This document shows, one piece after another, positions 1 through 4,924 of a stretch of 5,850 nucleotides of DNA (positions are counted from its first letter, which is position 1; every line of letters begins with the position of its first letter). The position numbers were made by a program, and so were the translations under genes. Under the pieces are notes generated by a model. That model did not search any database. It was not told where the DNA came from and saw only the letters and a list, made by a program, of their open reading frames with translations. The DNA comes from Oscillospiraceae bacterium (lineage in GTDB: Bacteria > Bacillota_A > Clostridia > Oscillospirales > Ruminococcaceae): positions 1-5,850 of the forward strand of contig CAAFWX010000278.1 of NCBI GenBank assembly GCA_900766795.1, written 5' to 3'.

Positions 1-609
1 GGTTTCAGCAGTAACCATGTGTTTTCACAGATGATAGTCTGCGGGGAGTGCGGCGAGCTGTTTCGGCGTGTTCACTGGAACAACCACGGCTGCCGCTCGA
101 TTGTTTGGCGGTGTCTTAGTCGGCTGCAGTCAACCGGGGTGATTTGCCATGCCCGCACGGTTAATGAGAAAGTGCTGAAAAAGGTTGTAGTGCAGGCATT
201 CAATGAGCTGCTCGGCAACAAAAGCACCTATCAGAAGCGGCTGCAAGACAATCTTGCTGTGGTGCTTCGCGGGTATGCTGATGACGAGGCTCTGGAAATA
301 GACAAGCGGCTTGCCGAACTTCAACAGGAGCTTATAAACCACGCTTCCCGCAAGGAGGACTACAATGACATCGCCGACGAGATATTCCGGCTCCGTGAGA
401 TGAAACAGAAGAACTTCACCGATAGTGCTGTTCGCGATGAGCAGGTCAAGCGTATCAACGAGTTGAATGACTTTATTTCCCAGCAGGACACCGAGCTTAC
501 CGAGTTTGACGAGAGCCTTGCTCGACGGTGGCTTAAGGAAATCACCGTCTGGGACGATAGGTTTTTAGTGGAGCTGAAGTCGGGGGTTGTGGTGGAGATT
601 ATGGTGTAA
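1..609 (+). CDS. Large serine recombinase, C-terminal part (5' partial)
   Basis: The frame is open from base 1 to a TAA at 607-609, so the gene starts upstream of the window; the GTG at 19 is internal. The visible 202 residues cover the DNA-binding end of a large serine site-specific recombinase (Tn4451/phage-integrase type), which cuts and rejoins DNA at att sites. A zinc-ribbon is visible: CGEC (window residues 14-17), then WRC at 38 and CHAR at 49, giving four Cys ligands. Residues of about 90-155 are charged and Leu/Ile/Glu-rich, as in the coiled-coil arm of this family. The tail, with EITVWDDRFLVELKSG, matches the usual closing beta segment, so the 3' end appears intact. The catalytic serine domain is not in the window, so activity cannot be judged. 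A decayed inverted copy of part of this gene lies at about 4633-4741. The family assignment is firm; the element type is inference. Confidence 0.9.
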   Translation, partial: GFSSNHVFSQMIVCGECGELFRRVHWNNHGCRSIVWRCLSRLQSTGVICHARTVNEKVLKKVVVQAFNELLGNKSTYQKRLQDNLAVVLRGYADDEALEIDKRLAELQQELINHASRKEDYNDIADEIFRLREMKQKNFTDSAVRDEQVKRINELNDFISQQDTELTEFDESLARRWLKEITVWDDRFLVELKSGVVVEIMV

Positions 610-692
610 ATTTATAGCTGAAGATTTCCCTTTCTCAATGCTTTTCCGATATTCTATTGTAATCTTGATTATAAAAAAATAGAAACACCCCC

Positions 693-721
693 TTGACAAA
701 ATAATTCTGAAGTGGTATAAT
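693..721 (+). promoter_or_regulatory. SigA-type promoter with extended -10 for the regulator gene
   Basis: A perfect TTGACA (693-698) is followed by a 17-base spacer and a perfect TATAAT (716-721). TG at 713-714, one base before the -10 box, makes it an extended -10. Transcription would start near 728, about 50 bases before the ATG at 777. It lies 83 bases after the recombinase stop, so the regulator block has its own strong promoter. The -10 and start region overlap operator-like sequences, which suggests tight repression. Confidence 0.9.
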
Positions 722-748
722 AGTTTAAAAACAAACCGTTTAAAACGG
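721..748 (+). promoter_or_regulatory. Probable MarR operator region over the transcription start
   Basis: Two overlapping symmetrical elements lie here. TAGTTTAAAAACAAAC (721-736) is an imperfect GTTT(G)-N4-CAAAC palindrome whose sister copy is at 1251-1266. CCGTTTAAAACGG (736-748) is a perfect 6+1+6 palindrome. Both sit across the end of the -10 box and the predicted start, where a bound dimer would block RNA polymerase. MarR dimers usually bind palindromes of this size next to their own gene. The sites are visible in the sequence; the binding protein is inferred. Confidence 0.6.
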
Positions 749-776
749 ACAAATCAAAAGAAAGCAGGGTGATGAT

Positions 777-1214
777 ATGGTTCAGAAGCCGTTGGAAGAA
801 GTTCTTAAGGGCGGCGAGTTCAGGAAGTATTCAGACTCAAAGTTTGCGCTACTCAGAAAACACTATGATATGAAGCGGGCAGAATTTGAGGTAATATATT
901 ATCTGTCAATATGCAGCAGCGCTGATTCGCTGGTCAATATCTCGGAGTTCCTTAATGCGAATAAGGGACACATTTCAGCGACCGTGTATGGATTGACCGA
1001 AAAAGGATACATCAGCTCTATGCAGGATAAAAATGACCGGCGATATATGCATTTCAGCCTTACTGACAAAGGAAAAGAGGTAGCGGTGGAAATCGAAAAA
1101 ATCTGGAAGGATATAAAAAACGAGTTGTACTATGGATTGACAGACGAAGAAATTGCTTCGTTCCGAACCACTTTCCATAAGATATGCAAAAATATCGAGC
1201 ACTTTATGGTATAA
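777..1214 (+). CDS. MarR-family transcriptional regulator (first of two)
   Basis: This is a 145-residue winged helix-turn-helix protein of normal MarR length. The helical dimer arm is at about 15-50, helix-turn-helix at 53-79 (VNISEFLNANKGHISATVYGLTEKGYI), and the beta wing at about 80-99 with the typical DRRY...LTDKG pattern; dimerising helices follow to the end. MarR proteins bind palindromes as dimers and usually repress, often releasing DNA on ligand binding or Cys oxidation. Cys46 and Cys137 are present, but no redox role can be claimed. AGGGTGA (766-772) serves as ribosome binding site four bases before the ATG. The gene has a consensus promoter with a palindrome over the start point, so self-repression is likely. 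It is separated by 87 bases from a second MarR-like gene carrying the same upstream motif. The ligand is unknown. Confidence 0.92.
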   Translation: MVQKPLEEVLKGGEFRKYSDSKFALLRKHYDMKRAEFEVIYYLSICSSADSLVNISEFLNANKGHISATVYGLTEKGYISSMQDKNDRRYMHFSLTDKGKEVAVEIEKIWKDIKNELYYGLTDEEIASFRTTFHKICKNIEHFMV

Positions 1215-1250
1215 GAAGTATCGGACAAGGCGATTATATTTTTAGCCATA

Positions 1251-1266
1251 TAGTTTGAAACCAAAC
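1251..1266 (+). promoter_or_regulatory. Second copy of the probable MarR operator
   Basis: TAGTTTGAAACCAAAC matches the 721-736 element at 14 of 16 positions and contains a perfect GTTTG-N4-CAAAC inverted repeat. It lies 36 bases before the second regulator gene, just upstream of a possible extended -10 box. A repressor bound here would cover the -35/spacer region. This is a sequence-based inference, supported by finding the motif in front of both regulators. Confidence 0.6.
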
Positions 1267-1270
1267 AGTA

Positions 1271-1279
1271 TGATATAAA
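1271..1279 (+). promoter_or_regulatory. Possible extended -10 promoter for the second regulator
   Basis: TGATATAAA gives a TG-N-TATAAA extended -10, 22 bases before the ATG at 1302. No good -35 hexamer is found: the position 17 bases upstream reads TAGTTT and lies inside the operator motif. An extended -10 can work with a weak -35, but the predicted leader would be short. The downstream genes could also be read from the 693-721 promoter, as no terminator is visible between the two regulators. Confidence 0.4.
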
Positions 1280-1301
1280 ATTACAGAGAGGAACAAACCG
1301 G

Positions 1302-1841
1302 ATGAACGAAATAAACACAATTAATGAAACCAACACAATCACAACATCGAATACAGGCAAAGAACCGATGAAGAACCTTGCTCACGAAATAACATACAGA
1401 AGATATTTGTTGTCCAAAGACGATGCAAAATCTATATTTAAGGACATCAATATCGCCGAATACATCGCGCTTCATTTTATGTGCGAACAAATTGAAAGCG
1501 ATTCTATCTATTCGGACAGAATTTATCTGAGCGAAATCTCGGAAAAACTGAATTTGCCTATTCGAAAAACATCAAAGCTGATTAGGGAAATGAGCGGAAA
1601 AAATCTCATCAACTGGGATCATGACGGTGACGGTAAGGACGGAACTTATGTCACGATAACCGAGCGCGGAAAAACCGTTTTTTCTCAAACCGACAGCAGG
1701 CTAAAGGCTTTTTATTCCGAGGTACTTCAAAAGTTCGGAAAGGATAAGATAATACAACTTCTTCAACTGATGAAAGAATTTGATTCGGTAATGAGAACAG
1801 AACTTGAACAGATGGAGGAAACAAATGAAACCGATGAATGA
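1302..1841 (+). CDS. MarR-like winged-helix regulator (second, divergent)
   Basis: This 179-residue protein has MarR layout: helical arm at about 25-70, helix-turn-helix at 75-104 (LSEISEKLNLPIRKTSKLIREMSGKNLI), a wing at about 105-122 ending in TITERGK, and C-terminal dimer helices. It is longer than the first regulator because of a polar Asn/Thr-rich extension at 1-20. The start at 1302 follows GAGAGG (1286-1291) by ten bases; Met23 is an alternative start that would give a more usual length. The wing carries DHDGDGKDG (106-114), which resembles a calcium-loop pattern, in place of the usual DxRDxR. Its stop overlaps the citrate synthase start by 17 bases, so the two are translationally coupled and the protein most likely controls that gene. 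The class is clear; the ligand and direction of control are unknown. Confidence 0.82.
   Translation: MNEINTINETNTITTSNTGKEPMKNLAHEITYRRYLLSKDDAKSIFKDINIAEYIALHFMCEQIESDSIYSDRIYLSEISEKLNLPIRKTSKLIREMSGKNLINWDHDGDGKDGTYVTITERGKTVFSQTDSRLKAFYSEVLQKFGKDKIIQLLQLMKEFDSVMRTELEQMEETNETDE
1814..1818 (+). promoter_or_regulatory. Ribosome binding site that sets the citrate synthase start
   Basis: GGAGG lies inside the last codons of the second regulator, six bases before the ATG at 1825. It favours that ATG over the in-frame TTG at 1804, which lies upstream of this site. It also means ribosomes finishing the regulator can restart directly on citrate synthase. Confidence 0.85.
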
Positions 1842-3156
1842 ATATCTGACAGAATTGGAGCGTTGCTGCCGTGAAAACGACATTATTGACCGCAGACTTT
1901 ACGATGAATACGACATCAATCAGGGACTTCGTGACGAAAAGGGAAACGGTGTTCTTACGGGGCTTACAAACATTTCTCTGATAAAGTCATACGAAGTAAA
2001 AAACGGCGCAAAGGAGCCGTGTGACGGCGAGCTGTGGTATCGCGGATATCGTGTTGAGGATTTGATAGGCAGTCTTGAACAGGACGAATTGGGTTATGAA
2101 AGAATTGCTTATCTCCTGCTTATGGGAGAATTGCCCGACGAAAAGCAGTACACTGAGTTTCGCTCGGCTATCGGCACGCTGATGGCTCTTCCCACAAACT
2201 TCACCCGAGATGTCATAATGAAAGCCCCGACCGACGATATTATGAACACCATGACGAGAAGTATTCTTACGCTTGCTTCTTACGACTGGGATTTGAAAAA
2301 CACGTCGCTTGAAAACAATATTCGTCAGTGTTTGCAGTTGATAAGCCAGTTCCCGACTCTTGCGGTGTACGCGTATAACGCATATAACCATTATCAGAAT
2401 CTTGAAAGTATGTATATACACTATCCCGACCCGGACTTATCTCCCGCTGAGAACATACTTACCATGCTTCGCCCCGACAAAAAGTACACCAAGACCGAAG
2501 CAAAGGTGCTTGATACTGCGCTGATACTTCACATGGAACACGGCGGCGGTAACAATTCCACATTTACCACGAGAGTAGTTACGTCCTCCGGTTCGGACAC
2601 CTATTCCACCATGGCGGCTGCAATGTGCTCACTGAAAGGTCCGAAGCATGGCGGCGCAAATATCAAGGTGATGGATATGATGGCGGATATTTCGGAAAAT
2701 GTACGCGACCCCGAGGACGACGAGGAACTTGCTGCCTACCTCGAAAAGATACTCGATAAGGAAACTTTTGACCGCAGGGGTCTTATCTATGGAATGGGAC
2801 ACGCGGTATACACGCTTTCCGACCCGAGAGAACGGGTGCTTAAGGGCTATGTAAAACAGCTTGCCGCAGAGAAAGGCAGAATGAACGAATTCCGACTGTA
2901 CGAGCAGACCGAGAAAATCGCACCGCAGCTTATTATGGATAGAAAGCACAACCGCGGTGTCTGTCCGAATGTGGATTTTTACAGCGGGTTCGTATATGAT
3001 ATGTTGGGTATTCCGAAGGAACTATATACCGCTATTTTTGCAGTAGCAAGGATAGTCGGCTGGAGCGCTCACCGCATTGAGGAGATGGTCTGCACCGACA
3101 AGATAATCAGACCTGCATATATGAGCGTTATGAAGAAGAAAGAAGGATATGTATGA
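1825..3156 (+). CDS. Citrate synthase
   Basis: This 443-residue enzyme condenses acetyl-CoA with oxaloacetate to give citrate and CoA in the cytoplasm, the entry step of the TCA or 2-oxoglutarate/glutamate route. Family motifs appear in order: the N-terminal GVLTGLTNIS and ELWYRGYRVEDL region, HMEHGGGNNSTFTTRV (from 236), LKGPKHGGAN with catalytic His275, YGMGHAVY with His326, and NVDFYSG with Asp384. The full catalytic triad is therefore present. The HGGGN form replaces the HELN common in other bacteria and is, from memory, typical of clostridial enzymes. Length is normal. The ATG at 1825 is chosen for its GGAGG site; ATG 1834 is a weaker option. The gene overlaps the upstream regulator by 17 bases and the DUF445 gene by an ATGA. 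A 2-methylcitrate synthase role cannot be excluded from sequence alone, as the two activities share these motifs. Confidence 0.95.
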   Translation: MKPMNEYLTELERCCRENDIIDRRLYDEYDINQGLRDEKGNGVLTGLTNISLIKSYEVKNGAKEPCDGELWYRGYRVEDLIGSLEQDELGYERIAYLLLMGELPDEKQYTEFRSAIGTLMALPTNFTRDVIMKAPTDDIMNTMTRSILTLASYDWDLKNTSLENNIRQCLQLISQFPTLAVYAYNAYNHYQNLESMYIHYPDPDLSPAENILTMLRPDKKYTKTEAKVLDTALILHMEHGGGNNSTFTTRVVTSSGSDTYSTMAAAMCSLKGPKHGGANIKVMDMMADISENVRDPEDDEELAAYLEKILDKETFDRRGLIYGMGHAVYTLSDPRERVLKGYVKQLAAEKGRMNEFRLYEQTEKIAPQLIMDRKHNRGVCPNVDFYSGFVYDMLGIPKELYTAIFAVARIVGWSAHRIEEMVCTDKIIRPAYMSVMKKKEGYV

Positions 3157-4037
3157 TAATCAAGTATATTGCCGGCCCGGTTATCGGCGCGGTAATAGGG
3201 TACTTCACCAATTTTATTGCGGTGAAAATGCTGTTCCACCCAAAAAAGGAGATAAAGGTATTCGGTCACAAACTTCCGTTTACTCCAGGTGCAATCCCCA
3301 AGGGGAAATCAAGGCTTGCAAAGTCTGTCGGGGACGCAGTGGGAAACAATCTTATAACTCAGGCAGATATTGAGAGCAGGCTGTTGAGTGACGAGCTTGC
3401 GGATAAAATAGCCGATATGATTCTGGATAAGCTGTCGGTATCAATAAATGACCTTTTCAGCGGTTCGCAGGATATGACCGAGGAGGAAATCGAGAGCAGA
3501 AAGAAAGCCGTTTCCACAAACATCGCAAGATACATAGCAGAAGCCATTTCTCAGGTGGATATATCGGGTGTGCTAGTTGAAAAAACTCCGGAGATTATAA
3601 AGGCTAAACTGAACAACCCTATGATTGAGATGTTCCTGACTGACGAGCTGTTGCAGGCTGTGCTTTCTCCTGTGGGCGCTGAAATACAGGCATATATTGC
3701 GGAGAATGGGGAGGAATTTATTGCGCCTTATATCGAACAGAAGCTGTCTGATTCGGGTGAAATGCCGCTTGCTGACATTATAGAGGGATTTGGCATTGAC
3801 AGAGATACACTAAAAAAAGCCTTTATCGCGTTGTATAAAAAGGCTGTGTCTGGCTGTGCGGAAAACCTCATGAGCCTGCTTGATTTGAGCGGCATTGTCG
3901 AGGAAAAAATAAACGCTATGAGCGCAGACGAGCTTGAAGCGCTTGTGATGAGCGTTATGAAAAAAGAACTTAACACGATAGTTAATCTGGGAGCGCTGAT
4001 TGGCTTTATTCTCGGACTTCTCAACATATTCATCTGA
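3153..4037 (+). CDS. DUF445 family membrane protein
   Basis: This 294-residue protein carries the DUF445 (YheB-type) hallmark at its start: a hydrophobic segment (about 5-24) running into GYFTNFIAVKMLFHP (16-30), then LPFTPGAIPKGKSRLAKSVG (41-60). The middle (about 65-265) is polar and helix-rich, and the end (about 273-294, GALIGFILGLLNIFI) is a second hydrophobic segment. Two terminal membrane anchors with a soluble domain between them are therefore likely. It is shorter than the roughly 370-residue Bacillus relatives I recall. The biochemical function of the family is not known to me. The start codon overlaps the citrate synthase stop (ATGA), with AGAAGGAT (3141-3148) as ribosome binding site, so translation is coupled to that gene. 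The operon position suggests co-expression, not a proven metabolic link. Confidence 0.88.
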   Translation: MIIKYIAGPVIGAVIGYFTNFIAVKMLFHPKKEIKVFGHKLPFTPGAIPKGKSRLAKSVGDAVGNNLITQADIESRLLSDELADKIADMILDKLSVSINDLFSGSQDMTEEEIESRKKAVSTNIARYIAEAISQVDISGVLVEKTPEIIKAKLNNPMIEMFLTDELLQAVLSPVGAEIQAYIAENGEEFIAPYIEQKLSDSGEMPLADIIEGFGIDRDTLKKAFIALYKKAVSGCAENLMSLLDLSGIVEEKINAMSADELEALVMSVMKKELNTIVNLGALIGFILGLLNIFI

Positions 4038-4051
4038 AATGAGGTGTTTGT

Positions 4052-4543
4052 ATGAAATATGCAGTAATCTATATATCCGAAACAGGGAATACCGAGGAAC
4101 TTTCAAAGAATGTTTTTGTGAGCCTGCCCGGAAATGATAAGGTAATCATAAACGCCGAAAATGCGTCCGAACTGCCCGAAGCGGAGCACTACTTCATAGG
4201 ATTCCCTGTGAAGAATCGCAGTTGTGGTATTAAGATACTGGATATTCTTGAACAGCTTGAAAACGTTAAAATCACGTTGTTTGCGTCCTGCGGGCTGCCG
4301 GTGAACGAGAAGTATAAGCAGTATGTAGAAAACGCTGTCAGCCCGTGGATAAATGACGATTGCAGTTATCTCGGATTTTTCCTCTGTCAGGGGAAAGCTT
4401 CAGATGAGTTTCGAGAAAAACTCGAAATCGAAACTGGGTATTCGGCTGATCAACTTGACCGAATAATGGAATCAGCGTCAAACCACCCCGATGACGAAGA
4501 TATTGACAGGCTGTGTGAATTTGTAGACTCGGTGGCAGAGTAA
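4052..4543 (+). CDS. Flavodoxin-like protein
   Basis: This 163-residue protein has the flavodoxin fold signature. An N-terminal beta strand (KYAVIYI) leads into SETGNT (9-14), the phosphate-binding loop that grips FMN in the family. A second strand with YFIGFPV (about 47-53) and a third with VKITLFASCGLP (about 72-83) follow in the expected order. FMN binding and low-potential electron transfer are therefore likely, but the usual aromatic residues flanking the isoalloxazine ring are not obvious, as PVKNRSCG occupies that position. The C-terminal third is acidic. GAGGTG (4041-4046) is the ribosome binding site, five bases before the ATG, and only 14 bases separate it from the DUF445 stop. It appears to be the last gene of the operon, followed by a strong hairpin 47 bases after its stop. 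The redox partner is unknown. Confidence 0.8.
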   Translation: MKYAVIYISETGNTEELSKNVFVSLPGNDKVIINAENASELPEAEHYFIGFPVKNRSCGIKILDILEQLENVKITLFASCGLPVNEKYKQYVENAVSPWINDDCSYLGFFLCQGKASDEFREKLEIETGYSADQLDRIMESASNHPDDEDIDRLCEFVDSVAE

Positions 4544-4589
4544 CTGCGGCAATAATATGGTTAATTTGGTGCTTCAATTAATGACAAAG

Positions 4590-4617
4590 CCCCTCCCGAC
4601 TTTATGAACGGGAGGGG
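4590..4617. terminator. GC-rich hairpin, probable operon terminator
   Basis: CCCCTCCCG (4590-4598) pairs perfectly with CGGGAGGGG (4609-4617) around a ten-base loop, and a G-T and an A-T pair can extend the stem. It sits 47 bases after the flavodoxin-like gene, where a terminator is expected. On the plus strand the U-tract is almost missing (TTGCCTG). On the minus strand the tail CTTTGTCATTAATT is slightly better, so it may act in both directions. The stem is certain; terminator strength is inferred. Confidence 0.65.
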
Positions 4618-4632
4618 TTGCCTGTACTCTAT

Positions 4633-4741
4633 AGAATAGTCTCTCATTAAACTCGGTAGGCACGGTGTCCTGCTCGGAAATTAAGTCATTCACCTCGTTG
4701 ATATGTTTGATCCTCCATATCCGTTGATTGTTTATAGCACT
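4633..4741 (-). pseudogene. Decayed, inverted fragment of the serine recombinase
   Basis: Read on the minus strand, 4702-4637 encodes INEVNDLISEQDTVPTEFNE followed by R-L, against INELNDFISQQDTELTEFDE followed by S-L in the plus-strand recombinase at 454-519. This is 57 of 66 identical bases and 15 of 22 identical residues, with no gap. Weaker similarity continues upstream to the shared AGTGCT (4741-4736), after a nine-base length difference. A stop codon then breaks the frame, and neither the zinc ribbon nor the closing beta segment is present. On the other side the frame leaves the recombinase near 4633 and runs through the hairpin to a stop at 4574-4576. This is a short remnant of a sister recombinase in opposite orientation, not a working gene. 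Confidence 0.85.
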
Positions 4742-4924
4742 ATTTGACATCTATCCCGCACACTATCACAGCATTCCCGCACACTCGTCCCAAAACCCGT
4801 GTATCGCTGAGAAACTGCTGTCATCGTGGATATATTACCACACGAATTAAATAGCCTTATACTGGAAAATATAGATAATCAACCCAACGCTGCTAAACCG
4901 CACCGTTAAGCCGCCTATCTCAAT
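4742..4924. other. Intergenic stretch without a recognisable gene
   Basis: Together with the hairpin and remnant this completes the 381-base gap between the flavodoxin-like gene and the methyltransferase. I see no ORF, tRNA or convincing promoter. It is AT-rich around 4830-4880. The only structure noted is an 11-base direct repeat at 4754-4785. No clear terminator for the minus-strand methyltransferase is visible. Confidence 0.6.
4754..4785. repeat. Two-copy 11-bp direct repeat, 21-bp period
   Basis: TCCCGCACACT occurs exactly at 4754-4764 and 4775-4785. The 21-base spacing is two turns of the DNA helix, so both copies would face the same side. It lies beside the recombinase remnant. It may be a protein-binding pair or a simple duplication. 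Confidence 0.7.

Noticed and set aside
19..21. GTG as the start of the recombinase
   Set aside because: The frame is open to base 1, and the zinc-ribbon follows so closely that the gene must begin upstream.
610..692. Terminator after the recombinase
   Set aside because: No stable stem followed by a T-run was found in this AT-rich stretch.
1668..1694. Third MarR-like operator inside the second regulator gene
   Set aside because: The AAACCG/CAAACCG similarity is weak, lacks the palindrome, and lies in ordinary coding sequence.
1804..1824. TTG start giving a seven-residue longer citrate synthase
   Set aside because: The strong GGAGG at 1814-1818 lies downstream of this TTG and fits the ATG at 1825; the extra residues are not family sequence.
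3149..3373. Short plus-strand ORF overlapping the DUF445 start
   Set aside because: It lies in another frame of a well-recognised gene and its protein resembles nothing known.
4744..4749. TTGACA as a -35 box
   Set aside because: No -10-like hexamer lies 16-18 bases downstream and no gene follows on that strand.
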